This document shows positions 46,301 to 58,288 of a stretch of DNA of 64,000 nucleotides, piece after piece. The DNA is from Lasiosphaeria ovina (taxonomy: Eukaryota; Ascomycota; Sordariomycetes; Sordariales; Lasiosphaeriaceae). Position 1 is the first letter of the stretch, and every line of letters begins with the position of its first letter. The DNA lies in NCBI GenBank assembly GCA_033439765.1, contig JAULSN010000007.1:1674001-1738000 (forward strand), written 5' to 3'. The translations under genes were made by a program, and so were the position numbers. A model generated the notes under the pieces. The model saw only the letters and a program-made list of their open reading frames with translations, had not been told where the DNA came from and did not search any database.

Positions 46301-49300
46301 TGCACCCGAAGTGCCTACCAATCCCATTGCCGGTATTCCCGCCCAAGAGGAGAAGGGTGATGTCTCCAATACAGCGATCCCTGTCGAAGAGGAGACGACT
46401 GAGGCTGGAGCACCTGTTGTGCATCAGAAGACCATTGCGACTCTGCCTCAAATCCTCGAGGAGCCCGAAAGTGAACGTACCAAGCTGGCAAAGGAGAATT
46501 CAAAGTACGTCTTCGGTTCCCAGGACGTTCGATTCTTCAAGCCAGAAGCCGAAGAGGAGAACGCCATCGAAACCGTAATCCGCCGCAAGCCCCGAGTCCG
46601 CCAGAGCATCCCCTCGGAGTGGATGGGCAACGATAACGCGGGTTCTTCAGGCGTCCCCGCCATTTCCGGCAGTGCAAAGACTCCCGTGGCTCCGGTGCCA
46701 GCGGCTGTGGAGCGTCCTGAGCTGCGCGTGAACACTCAAGTCGGTGGAACGGACTTTGGTACCCAAGACTGGTCGTCTGCAACCGTTCTGGAGCAGAACC
46801 CGAGCCCACAGGTAGCTAGGCCGAAACAGCCGCAGCATGAGGATACGCAAGAGGATGGCAAGTTGAAGCCTAAGAAGAAGAACAAGTACAATAAAAAGAA
46901 GCAGCAATCGGGGTCCGGGCCATCGACGCCGGCCACTCTTGTCAACAGCCCTGCTAGTGGACAGCCCAAAAATGCTGTCCAACAAACCGGCAAGCATGGC
47001 GCTACCGATACTAGCGCCGAGAACACTGCTGCCGAGGGCACTGAGGGCAAATCGCAAAAGCGGTATAGGCCGAGGAAGACCGATCTCTCCACCGGCGGTG
47101 TGCAGAAGACTGCTCATCACGTCTCGAAGGGGCTCCCGTCTGGTCCATCGAGCCTTCCACCCAACCCCGAGCATAGCAACCTTGTCCAGCAAGACCATGG
47201 CGCTGGCTCTTCGTCGAGGGGCCAAGACAGCGGCGCTCAACTCGCCGGCAGAGGCTACCGTGCTGATGCAGGCGGTTCGCTGCGCGTGGACAGAAACCGC
47301 AATAACAACGGTCGGTCTCTAGACATCAATGAGCTGTTTGCTGCCAACACGGCGGAGACTCGCATGGCTGGCGCTTGCGCTCCTCCCATGGGCCAGCCTA
47401 CCATGGCCACACCTCCTCCCGAATACGTGTACCGCACGTCTCCTCCTTACGGCGGCCAGTATATCGCCATGGCGCCACCGCCTGTTCAACATGCCGGAAC
47501 ACCCCCCATGGTCCGCGGGCCTCCCATGGGCTACTTTCCCCCGCCGGCAGCATATGGTCCCTATTCCGGCCCTCTTCAGTATGGCCAGTATCACCCCAGC
47601 CAGCAGCAAATGGGCTACCGGCAATCCCAGTCTCCGCCGTCGGCACAGGTCCACGTCCCTCGCAGGATGGAGTTCTCCATGCCTCCAGTCGAGTATTATC
47701 CCACGCATCCCACGGTGCCACGCCCATTCACTGTTGCAGAGCAGCATCAGCGAGCACCACAGCAGCGACCCTCGCCGCCCGTGGACGAGTCGATGGTGGT
47801 CAAGCCGGACATGCCCGAGGCGTCGTCGGATAAGGAAGTCCCGGTCGCGAAGTTTCCTGCATCAAACTCTCCTCTGGCCCAGTCTCCCAAGGTTGAGGCT
47901 TCCATTTCTGAACCTGCAGCGGACAATGTTTCGGTCTCGGTATCTTTTGGTGATGTCGACGCCCCCGTGACTGGGCAGCTCGCAGCACAGGCCGATACAT
48001 TTGAGACCCCCGGCGATATCGACACTGGTGTCACGGAGACGCCCAGCATCAAGAACCCGACGGTTGCAATTTCAGTGGCCTGCCCTTCTGCCGCAGACTC
48101 CTCGGCAAACAGCGCTGCCACAGCTGAGTCTGTAGTGGCTGACACTGCTGTGGTTGATGCTCCCGTCGTGGAGAATCTACTAGCCACTGCTCCAGTCGAG
48201 GCTGGCAAGGCGACAAAGAACACGGAGCAGGAGCATGACTGGATCCGCCATGGCAGCTTCACGGGCCTCCCCCGGAACTTTGACCCCTTCCCTCGTGTTC
48301 CAACTCGGAGCTCTGCGCGGCATCCTCCCCCGCCAAAGGTGGTCGTCCAGAAGGCCGAACCCGTGGTACAACTGGAGGACACGCAGGACGACACCCTGGT
48401 AACCCTATCGGATTCTCAGTACATGGTTGGCCACAAGCTCTCGGGCTCATCCGTGGCGCACACCCACCGGACGAGCGAGTAAGTACTAACTGGCCCGTGA
48501 CTAGCTATCTCGAAGACATCTCTTACTACCTGGACTTGTTCTGCACCCGGACTTTCTCTTCCATCCGGATCGGTTTCCTTCCCTTTTCTTTTCCATTATG
48601 CCTTCTCTATTTTAGTCGCACCTTGATCCCGTGGCCTTTTTCCATTGGCTGGCAGCTATAGTAACCTTGACCGAACAAGCAGCTACTTCAGCGCACGGAG
48701 CCATGTGTCGTCTCGGGAGAGCTCGCCTCCTGTGGCCGAAGACGACGAGCTCAAGTTTGAGTCTCCGCCAGAGACGCCTCCCAAGCACAGCCCCGCGACT
48801 TCTGTCCACGACGGCACGCAACCCGGCACTCCTTCCTCTGCCACCATGATTCTGAGCAGACAGCACGACTCCAGCCCAACGCCCAGCTGCAGCGACTTTG
48901 ACCTCGGCGAGGACAGACCCGCCTCGCCAAAGACGCCAGATTCCCTCAAGCCAGCCATATATCGTTCTGCCGCGATACAAGTCACCCCCAAGCACGCCAG
49001 CGGCACGCCCGCTTCTGCCCCTAATGCTCGCACCACCGCTTCTCCTTCCTACTCGTCCATCGCCGCGGCGGCGCTCAAGGCAGGCGCCAGCGACGACGGC
49101 AGCCCGTCGTCGTCAAAGGCCGCCAAGCTCAGCAGCCCCCCGCCCGTGACCGAGGACGGGTATCCAGCCCTGTCATCATCGCCCGCCTCGGCCGCAGCCG
49201 CCACTCCCAAGGCAAGCCTGCCGCCAGCACCCTCCGAGCAGCCCAAGGCGCCGGCAGGCAAGAACAAGAAGAAGAAGAGAAACGACGGAAAGAAGAAGAA

Positions 49301-49310
49301 CGCCGCCTAG
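43385..49310 (+). CDS. large RRM-domain RNA-binding protein with prion-like tracts
   Basis: Predicted protein of about 1868 residues. Three exons: 43385-44216, 44359-48478 and 48656-49310; phases agree (AAAG|AC gives Lys-Asp). The last acceptor could instead be at 48661, six bases later, also in phase. The N-terminal 260 residues look folded and hydrophilic (KHPFEQRKFRDWDENQVQIK, AADIWSHGAVNLWLVIDYLY); I do not recognise the family. One RRM lies at about 438-520 (ARSVFVQGLSIDGI, GNFFVYFKSEDSAVRACNEA), preceded by a CNCPRC cysteine knot-like motif. The rest is disordered: Q/P/Y-rich at about 650-800 and 1290-1410, a Pro-Val-Ala-Glu repeat at about 850-925, Lys-rich patches, and a Lys/Asn-rich tail. 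A role in mRNA binding or granules is inferred from this layout only. Small introns inside the long middle exon cannot be excluded. Confidence 0.82.
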
Positions 49311-52226
49311 CTGCCTACGTAGTTGGCGGTGGCAACCGAAAAAAAACTCGAAACTGCAAAGACAAAAACAGAAGATCCGAGACAGAAGAAAGATGAGATT
49401 CGATCACGGCTGGCATGAGTGTCTGGTTGGGTCATCAGTGGCCACGGCGAACGGTCCTTGCCGCAGCCATCAGCATTCAGCGAGACCGAACGAACGAACG
49501 AACCACTTTGTCCATATTCTTTCTTTCTTTCTTCATCCATTCACACCGGAGCACGTCGACGAGAGCAATGGATAGATGGATGAGTGGGGTGGATACCCAG
49601 TAGATATAACAAACTAACGAGGAACGACGGGACGAATTGAGACGATATACCCAGAATATACCCAGAATATACCCAGGCAGGAGCGAAACATGTTGGAGGA
49701 GGCGGGGTTTGGGGTTTTCGTCTTTTTGCTTCAGCGCGAGCCACGATCTTCTTGCATTTCGTGTGCTTGTGTGTGGAGTAAGGAATTGGGGAAAGGCGAG
49801 TCGGAGGATGGATTGGGTAGGCAGGCAGCGGCGCGTTGGATCTCTCTGCTATATTGGGAGATAGCCAGCCTGCTGCTGCTGCTGCTGCTGCTGCTGATGC
49901 TTCGATTGGGATTTGGGATTGGGGAGAATGTGGCGGCGGCGTCGTTGGAGGTCTTGTTCTTGTAATAACACAAAACACGAAACACACTCACAGAGAGAAA
50001 GAGAGAGAGACACACCTTATATGCTTTTCACCCTCGTTTCGTTCTCAGTCTCAGTCTCGTTCTCCTGCTCTTACAGGTGCGCAGCTTACCTACCTTACCT
50101 GATTAGCTCGCAGAGGAATACGAGAATGTTGACCTCGACGCTGCGTGGCTACCTACCTACCTGTCTCTCATATTCTTCTTTAAGCGATCTACTTTGTTCA
50201 GGGTAGAAGCTGTGGTACCCCGGCACGCCCTCTGAAGGGCATAATATGATATGATATGATATATGACAAGCACAGGTACTTTGGGGACTACCCTGCCAGT
50301 GTGCAGTTGGAGGTGTTTATTGCGAAGACATGGGAAGCGAGCATTTACTAAGGAAAGGAAAAGAAACGGCCCCAAGGGTGTGATGCAACGGGAAAGGATA
50401 TCGCAAAGAAAGAAAACACATTTCTGCTATAATTATTTTGGTGTCGTCCGGGGAACACAGGATTCCTAGCCCAGTGTACACATCTACCCTACCCTTAAGT
50501 GCCTAATGCGTGCTCAGGATACGATAGTCAGTTCCACCACTTGGTATAAACTTGTTTTTTGCCTCGTGACTATTAATACCGAGGTGGTTATGCAGGCATG
50601 TAGGTAAGTAGGTTTGCCAGGCCAGCAGTCAGCAGTTAGGATGGGCAACTGGGCAGTTATTTCACTGTCCTTAATTTCTTTTTAGCTACTGAATACTGGG
50701 GCCAGGCAATGTAGGGTGGTCTGATGTTGTTCTGCGTACGCGGTGCAGAGACAAGATACAAGATTCCCCTGAAAAGGAAAGAAAAGGAGAAAGAATAAAG
50801 GAGATAAGTAAAGGTAAAAGGAAAAAGGGGAAAGGGAAAGAAAGTAAAGAGAAACATATTCGTGCCTTTTTCAGCTAATAGATAGATAGATAGACAGCCA
50901 GACAGACAGAAGACCGCAACAAGAAACAAGAGGGAAAGAGGTAATACGAGAGAAAAGGCAAGAAGGCAACAGATACAAACATCTAGATATCACGGCAGTT
51001 ACGAGACACGCAGCCAGCCAGCCAGCCAAACCTATCAGCGATGGGAAAGATATAAATAGAGGCCGTCTACTGTTTCGTATGTGTCATAGACGCACACAAG
51101 CATGTTTCCTCGGGGACAGGAGCGAGTGCGTGCGTACTTGTAAAACTCAGTTCCCCTTATCCAGCCCCCGCCGTTTTTGAAAGGGGTACGGTTCTAGAGT
51201 CCCAATCGACGATTATGACGAATAGGCGGGGGCTGGCTGTTATAGGTTATCTGGTTCTTTTCTTCCAGCTTCTTATTTCCACAAAGTCAACCAGGCCGAA
51301 AAGAAAGACACCCAAGTCGTGGTAGAGGGCATATAACGCATTGACAAGGAACATTCCCCGTTTCATTCCTTGTTAACAGAGAGACCCGTCCCTCTCTCAC
51401 TCCCCCGCCGTGGATGTCCTCAACAATATCGGTGTCTCTCAGGAGCAGAGTGATCAGTCCAGAAATCACCCGTCCGCACTAGGAGGATACAATTCACCGC
51501 ACAAGATTCAAACCCCCGCCGAGATTCAAGTGCTCTGACTGGATATCTATCAAGAACAGATATGATGTAACCATGTGTGGATGACCGTAGTAGACAGGAG
51601 GAGTTACAACGGCCTTTATTTTTCCTCTATTCTCTTCTTAAATATCGGCCTCCAGCTCCTTGTCCTCCTGGGCCCTGCCACTCACGATTCAGTTATGGAT
51701 ATTCCGTACGGGTAGCTAGCTACGTACCTAGATGACACGCCCATCCCCACGATGGGTGCTTCAACGGTCCGGAGATGATGGCACCCACTCTGGTATTCCA
51801 GATTCAAATGTGTCCAGTACCTTGTTGCTCTTGGTAAATCACACTGCTTCAACCTGAGTGGTGCCTGGGCACTGTCAGGTCTTTCTTGTTGAGTAAACCT
51901 GCTACTTTTCTTTTCTTTTTCTATCTCGAAAGTCACTCGCTTTGACCTGCATTTTCTCTTGATGGAAGCGGGATGTGATCTAGAGAGTTTGTGTGGTGAT
52001 TAAGAGTAAGACAGACCCTCAGTCTCGGGCGCCAATTGAAGACCTCCTGGTCATCCCACCCCCGTCAGTATGTCTCGCTCCACAGCAGAAATGAAGGCGC
52101 AGATGGCCATCAGCAACCCGGTGGGCGACGCGGAGCTGGGCTCATCCGGGATGGGGCCCGGGGTGGGGCAGGCGAAACCATATTGTCACCGCATCAACGC
52201 GACGACCCCTGAATCCACGAGGAACC
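49311..52226. other. 2.9 kb without a supportable gene
   Basis: No gene seen. Repeats: nine CTG units at 49870-49896, a GATAT run at about 50241-50264, and A/G-rich stretches at 50770-50960. A TATAAATAGA motif is at about 51052, without a following open frame of note. Confidence 0.5.
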
Positions 52227-54091
52227 GTGTTTGTTGATTTTCAACAATCGGCCGCCTATTTGGGGGGAAATGACTACCAACTCGCTCTTGGTGACTTCAA
52301 TCTTCATCTCGACCAGGTTTCCGAGCTCGCAAAAACCAGGAGCAGTGAGCAAAGACGCCAGGCCCTGCAACTTCAGAACCTCTTTTCAAATGAGGAGGCT
52401 CTGTCGAGACCAATATAGACAATGCCGCCGTAGCCATTTCCAATGCCCATTGCTTCTCACCATCTCGGACCGTGCCATCCTCTTTGCCTACTATGCATCG
52501 CCAACTCTCGAGTATTTTGAGCCGATCGAGATCAGTGATGAAGTTGAAGAGTCTGTATATCAGCAGCCGGCGTCTGGGGAGGAAATGGACGGCAGACCCG
52601 AGGGGTTGGGAGGAGATTGACTGGAATGCGAACGAGCTGGGTGTCGAGTTCGGCCCCTAAAAATACGCCATCACACACTATCATCGTTACGGCCCCAAAC
52701 GTGAACCGAGCGATGTTCCCGAGATACCAGGTCTTGGTTGTCAAGTTGTCAAGGAGCGCCGCGTGCTCCTCGGAGTTGTTTTGGACCCGGCCCTCAAATC
52801 TGAAGATCATATCGAGCATGTGAGTGTGCCCCTCCGGTTCCTGTCTGCAATAACACTCATGCTCATTCCTTTCGGTACAGACCAAGGCTAAGGTGGAACG
52901 ACGAATGGGGCACTATTCCATGATATCTGGCCCAACTTGGGGCGAAACTGTTCTTAGTATGCGACGCTTGTTCATCAGCCAGATTCAACCCATCATCTCG
53001 TATGCATGCGCAGCGTGGTTCAATTACAGCACAGAGATGCCCAAATCAACTAAAGGATCTCACCGCCTCACTCTCAAAATCCGCAAGCAGCTTCAGACGC
53101 TGCAAAACACATTTCTGGAGCGTATTTCTGGAGCCTTTTCGAAAAACCAGTACCACCATAATCCTGAAGGAAATGCACATCGGAGATGTCGTCGTTTGGC
53201 CTGAGAGGGTCTCCAACTGCAGGCGAGCACAGAGGTACCAGTCCAGTTGGGTTTACAAGAAGATTGACAGTAGCAGAGTCAATTCAGACGCCTATCCGGG
53301 TCACGTCAAGTGTGGCACTCAAAATCGTGGCCGACAATCTACACGACCGAGCTGAAACAGGCTGTCTCGAAGCTGATACCGCCAGGGGAAAGTCAGTTGG
53401 AACCATTCACCATTTACCATCAGACCCCAAGGCTCCGTCCAAGGACGACCCGAAAGAAAAAAAATGAAGAAATGGCTCAACAAGATGGTCCTCCGGGATG
53501 CCGACACTAAGATGCAGAGACTCGTCGACGACGAAGTGAGAAACAAAAGAGACAAATCACATCTTCCCTTTGGGTTGAGGGGAAAGTCGGACAAGAAGTC
53601 GTTGAAAATCTACAGGGGCTTGAAACGGCCTCAGTCCACCATGTTGATACAGTTGCGGAGTGAACAACTCGGCCTCAACAGCTGGCTGTTTCGTTTACAT
53701 GTAAGCTCCGCCCCTCCTCCCCTTTTCCTGGTTCTTACTCCCCATCAGCGTTGCGCTCTTTTGTTTGTGTGAGGGTAATTACGCCCCCGCCGCCCCGTCC
53801 ACGAAGAAGAGAAAAGAGGAGCTGACAATATTAAAAAGCTAGCCGAGTCTGCAGCATGTTCATGTGGCGTCGAATGGGAGGACGTCAGACATTGTTTTGC
53901 TTCACTGCAATAATCTGACTGAAGTGAGATTCCTTGACTTGACGCTACACACGGGCACTACAGACCTCGGCATGTTGCTCTCTCGCCATGCAAGCCTCGC
54001 AACCACGTGGTGTATTGCATACCTTGGCCTCGACCAATTCGAGGCCCTTCGAGACTATGCCGTGGCTGTGCTGTTGGCTACTAAGAAGTAG
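52227..54091 (+). mobile_element. decayed LINE (non-LTR) retrotransposon, 3' part
   Basis: Pieces of the usual fungal LINE ORF2 appear in order but in shifting frames. GDFNLH at about 52285 may be an endonuclease remnant. Reverse-transcriptase carboxy-terminal blocks follow: GVVLDPALKSEDHIEH at about 52772-52819, SGPTWGE with SMRRLF, IQPIISYACAAWF and LQNTFLERISGAF. Next comes the linker YRGLKRPQSTMLIQLRSEQ with GLNSWLFRLHV, then a CSCG-type finger and the tail LLSRHASLATTW. No target-site duplication or poly-A could be located. GC content is near normal, so decay was by frameshifts and indels more than by RIP. Two GT-AG segments (52820-52880 and 53701-53748) look like introns (see findings). 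Confidence 0.72.
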
Positions 54092-54689
54092 GCTTTGTCA
54101 TTCCAGCCAGTTGGTGGATAACCACTCCTACGTGGGAGGCCCCTTTTTAAACGAAACCCCACGACCATTTCCTTTCATTTCCCGAGGATGGGTTTTGTTT
54201 TGCTTTCGGTTTTTGTTTTGCTTTGTTTCCTCGCTTTTCCTTTTTCCCATTTTTCCTCCTCCCCGCTCCTGCCCTAGGCATGGCGTTTAAAAGGCATCAA
54301 CTGTGTCTTGTGAACCACGACGCGCGTGTCCTTTACACAAACAAGCTTGCAGAGGACGACCCAACTAACGTATCTTGCGGGGTATATTTGCGATTGTGGG
54401 TCTGGCATCTAGGTGAGAGACCGCTGTGTCCCCTTTTCTTCCCGTCTCTCTGCGAGTTTCTCCAAAGAGAGGCGCTAATTACCCTCGACACCTCCGCTCC
54501 GCAACGGCCACAGCTGAGCATTTTGGCAAGCAAGTTTCCTTTCTACCCACCCCCTGTCCTCCCCTTTGTTGCCCAGCCCTCTCTCGAAACTGAGGGGGCG
54601 AGAAAACGGGGAATCGCCTACCTTAGAATCTAATCTAACATCTTCGCGCTAGAATCCGTTGATCGAACCAAACCACCGACGACCTGGTC
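54092..54689. other. spacer after LINE relic
   Basis: No gene seen. Pyrimidine-rich stretches such as 54170-54260 occur. Confidence 0.4.
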
Positions 54690-55121
54690 TTAACTGGAGC
54701 TCAAAAAGGCCCACAGGCCGTCGAAGCACTCTTCCTCGATCCAATAGAGCCACGACTTAGCTTCCTTTCCAAGGTCCTCCAACGGCTTATCTACGTCTTC
54801 TAATCGCTTCAACCAAGCTTTCAATCTCATCTCCTCAGCTTTATTCATAGCGATTGCCAACGCCAGGCCTAGGCCTTTCCGTAACAAGGCAATTCGCTGT
54901 TGAGCATCAAGCTTGAGGACTGCTTTCCCTTCAGGGGGTTCCCCGGGTAGATCGATATATTGGTCTTCCTTTCCTTTGGTAAAAGCGGCCCAATTATGTG
55001 GTATAACCGGGTACATGAACTTGGCCATTGTACTAGTCTTGGAGCAGGTGTCAGCGATACGACGGCTCTTGGTACGTTCTCTTCCAGACTCGAACATTAC
55101 ACCCCTCGTAACGTATCTCAC
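54690..55121 (-). CDS. orphan open frame, function unknown
   Basis: A 143-codon frame; if translation starts at the internal ATG at 55029, the product has 112 residues. It is hydrophilic and helix-prone (QQRIALLRKGLGLALAIAMN, then a Glu/Lys-rich stretch) with a Trp-rich end (SWLYWIEEECFDGLWAFL). I recognise no family and see no splice partner. It lies between a LINE relic and an F-box-like gene, so it may be a surviving piece of a repeat or a decayed neighbour. The even amino-acid composition speaks mildly for past coding. Confidence 0.35.
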   Translation of the reverse strand: MRYVTRGVMFESGRERTKSRRIADTCSKTSTMAKFMYPVIPHNWAAFTKGKEDQYIDLPGEPPEGKAVLKLDAQQRIALLRKGLGLALAIAMNKAEEMRLKAWLKRLEDVDKPLEDLGKEAKSWLYWIEEECFDGLWAFLSSS

Positions 55122-55369
55122 TAATTAGATTCCAAATGGTTAGCAGAGCCCGAGGGTTGCTGACATACCTGAGCGCTTGATTGGCGCGTTGGTTGGTGTT
55201 GTGCGTATGTGTTCCACCTTAACCCCCCCCCCAAAAGTCATTTAATATGCGGGAGCTTATTGTGATTTGCTAGTTAGGTTGCGCGAGCTGACTGAGGCGT
55301 GAATTGATGGGTGTGTGCTGGATCAGGGAGATGGCGGTAAGAACCATCCTCTGCGAACCAACCTTCAAC
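55122..55369. other. short spacer
   Basis: No feature seen apart from a C homopolymer near 55226. Confidence 0.4.
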
Positions 55370-56857
55370 TCAGGAGCCGCTGAATCTTACTATTTTTGTT
55401 TGTTTGACGAAGCTTGTTCGTGAGGGAATGGTCCTGGTGTGCTCTAATCTCCCCCCTCGTAATAGTCGCCTAGACATTCCGCGATGATCCCAAATCAACT
55501 GCTCCACATCAATATCAGAAAACCCGTTGATTGGGAAGTTGCAGGAGATGACCGATGTCCCGTTGACGATATCTTGAACAATTTTTGGGAAATCCTGGCA
55601 TATAAAGGCATTCGTAGAGTGGATGGATCTCCATTCCCAAATAGGAGGAGGGGGAAGAAGTTGGCGAGCAAAGCATTCTTCTTGGGCTTTTTGCCAGACT
55701 GCGTCTTGAACGACCGCTTCTTCAAGCATTTGAGAGCATCGTTCAGGGGTCGAATCGCAATCCAGAACGACTGAAATGCTGCCAGGAAGACCCAGGGCTT
55801 CGAGTGCCCATTTCGCCACGCTGTTCGAAACAGAACAGTGACCGATTCTAGAATACCAATCGTTCAAATAAGAATCCTCGAACCGGTGTTTTTGGTGGTG
55901 TTCGGCACCATAGCTCCGCCACATGCTAGGTCTCATGGAGTGACAGATTGATGAGAACATATTCTTCCAGAGGCTAACCCGCCGTTCGATACGGATGTGG
56001 GGGTTTTCGGTACAAAACGGAACGAGGCCTTTTCCGTGAGTTTCAGGGTAGGCGACAGCTTCGCGGTCTTCATCGAGAAGAATCCTACGTATGTGGACGC
56101 GGCTGGATGGGTTGGACCGGAGGAACCGGATTGCTGCTGCCGCGGCCGAGAAACGGTAAAGGAAGCGGTTCTCCTCCCAGAGACCGTCAAACTCTATGAT
56201 AGGGCCATGATCAGCTTCGAGTTCGGCTACGGTCGGCCTCAAGGCTTTGACCATTTTGTCGAGCTCCTCGTCAGAGGGAATGTCCCAATACTTGTCCGAC
56301 AGGCGAAGGCGAACAGCATCTGGATAAGTTGCGTTGTCAGGCTCCAAATGGTGAAGCACAAAATCTGCAAACTCGTGGCAAGATGACCGAGCCACACCGA
56401 TATTCCCATCACAAACGTCCCGCACGACATTTATATCAGGGTCTTCAGGGGCCCAGTCATCCGGCGATGCATTTAGGCATGGCAGGAAACTCGGATAGTG
56501 GCGAGCAACGGCTTCCCGAAGCGAGTTCGACGCGGGTTTCTCGTCGAAATGTTGTATGACTGCATGTACTTGGAAACGAAAATACAAGTTAAACAAGAAT
56601 TCGACGAGAAAGGCGCGGTCTCGCATGCAGGGAATTGTGGAAAAGGTGACGAGATTGTGGGTGAGAGCGAGGCCCGTCAATTCATCGGCAACACGCTTGC
56701 ACGTCTGCTGAAGGGCAAATAGATGCGCACGCGGTGAGGCGGCCTTGAGCTTGCCGGACTCAAGGTTGAAGATGTAGCCGCCATCGATCGCGACGTAGTA
56801 CTCGTAGACCATATCGCGCAGCTCGCGGGCCAAGTCACGAAAGGAAAGCGCAACCAT
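55370..56857 (-). CDS. 2EXR/F-box-like protein, function unknown
   Basis: Single-exon gene for a predicted protein of 495 residues. The N-terminus FRDLARELRDMVYEYYV is the 2EXR/F-box-like helix pair found in large families of filamentous-fungal proteins; the rest is globular without a recognised catalytic motif. The middle has FSAAAAAIRFLRSNP and HIRRILLDEDREAVAYPETHG, which recall the body of such fungal proteins in which a fold-back beta/alpha region follows the F-box. No membrane segment or signal peptide is seen. The frame is intact over 1.5 kb although the flanks are relics of mobile DNA, so the gene is probably expressed. If the F-box works, it would recruit a target to an SCF ubiquitin ligase; that is inference only. 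Confidence 0.75.
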   Translation of the reverse strand: MVALSFRDLARELRDMVYEYYVAIDGGYIFNLESGKLKAASPRAHLFALQQTCKRVADELTGLALTHNLVTFSTIPCMRDRAFLVEFLFNLYFRFQVHAVIQHFDEKPASNSLREAVARHYPSFLPCLNASPDDWAPEDPDINVVRDVCDGNIGVARSSCHEFADFVLHHLEPDNATYPDAVRLRLSDKYWDIPSDEELDKMVKALRPTVAELEADHGPIIEFDGLWEENRFLYRFSAAAAAIRFLRSNPSSRVHIRRILLDEDREAVAYPETHGKGLVPFCTENPHIRIERRVSLWKNMFSSICHSMRPSMWRSYGAEHHQKHRFEDSYLNDWYSRIGHCSVSNSVAKWALEALGLPGSISVVLDCDSTPERCSQMLEEAVVQDAVWQKAQEECFARQLLPPPPIWEWRSIHSTNAFICQDFPKIVQDIVNGTSVISCNFPINGFSDIDVEQLIWDHRGMSRRLLRGGRLEHTRTIPSRTSFVKQTKIVRFSGS

Positions 56858-58288
56858 TGCCGATTGAAGATTCTGGTCGTGGTCGCAGTCGCTATCGAGA
56901 CTCCCGAAAGGGGTAGGACTGGGGATTTCCTGTTACTTTACCAAGAGGACGGGAGAGATGAGTTGGCGAGAGCAAGGCGTGCCAAAGAAGTGGCCAGGTT
57001 CCGCGGCTTTATAATTACCTGGCAGCTGTAACAACCTTTTTCACTTGTGAAAAGGTTCCAGGGGGGCGGGGTTGGGTTCGGCGATGGCTCTGCCCGCGGC
57101 GACGTCCTGAACACCAAAGGTACTGTACCTTAAATGCTGTAAGTGCACACCTAAGGTAGGTACCTTTCCCGCCAAAATATTCCAGCAACAAGGTGTTTGC
57201 GACGAGTATTCATGAACACCTTAGTTGTTCGTGTTGGCTTTTTGGCAGAAAACCTTGTTGTGTGAAATGTATAATTTAGTTCCTTATCAGCCGAGATTCG
57301 GTCCAAAGATGATGAGAGATGTGTTTTTGCGCGCCTGGTTCTTTCACCCGCCAAAGTTTTGGCGTTGACGAGAGCCTCTGAACGGAGCAAAGTATAAGTC
57401 TTGCCGAGCACAAAGCCGCAAGCTCGGCGCTCGAGACCCTCGCTATCGAGGCCTCGGTTGGGCTGCAGAAAAAAAGCCTAGGCAAGATTGGAGAGTTTCT
57501 TCCACTAATGACAACAAGTCAACAAGCCCGAGAGAGTATTCGCACATACGGAAAACTCCATGGCACAAACCCGAGAATGAAAAAGCTTGTCAGCTTCGGA
57601 GACAGCTCTCGGGGCCGTTTATTTTGTGTCGGCGGTGGCAAAGCCCTCAAGTAATTCTGCAACGGTTATTTGGGCTGCAAATCGCACTGACGTCTCTGCC
57701 TCACGCAAGACAGAAAAGACGCAAAAGGATCGCGCAATAACGGGGGCAAATATCGAAACGCAATGTCTCGCACCCAATCGTACATTGTCATTTTAGAACG
57801 TGCGTGCCGTAGGATTAACATCCCTGTCAATTTTTGAGGGTGCGACACACACATCTCGAAGTAAACACCAAATTCGACTTTTTCCTACCGCTCTTTGCAT
57901 TCATTCTACAGCCATCGAGTCAATTGAAGTCATTACGACCTTCAAATATACGGAAATACTGCTGTTGTATGGATGTATTAGCCGGTAACGTAGGATCGAT
58001 AGAAATAATAACCCTGGCCGGTGCATCGTCCCGTAAGTTCAGCAATGCCGTATTGCCGTGTTGGAATCCACAAGACATCCACCATACTGACTTGATCGTG
58101 CCGCCACCACAGTTACTAGCCAATAAGAGTAACAAAGCCTTCCTTCTGTCGGGATCAAGCCTGTTCGACCTATCCTATGTTACCCTAATAACCGATATCT
58201 TCTTACCCGGCCACGCGCGAGCCGCTCCCTGCGCCGCAGCGTTACTTTCGATTTATCTATTCTACACGAATCAGGCGAACCCCCCACA
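56858..58288. other. intergenic region before the RIP-like block
   Basis: No gene seen. CCTAAGGTAGGTACC-type palindromic sequence lies at 57150-57166, upstream of the 2EXR gene. The right end passes into TA-rich sequence. Confidence 0.45.
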
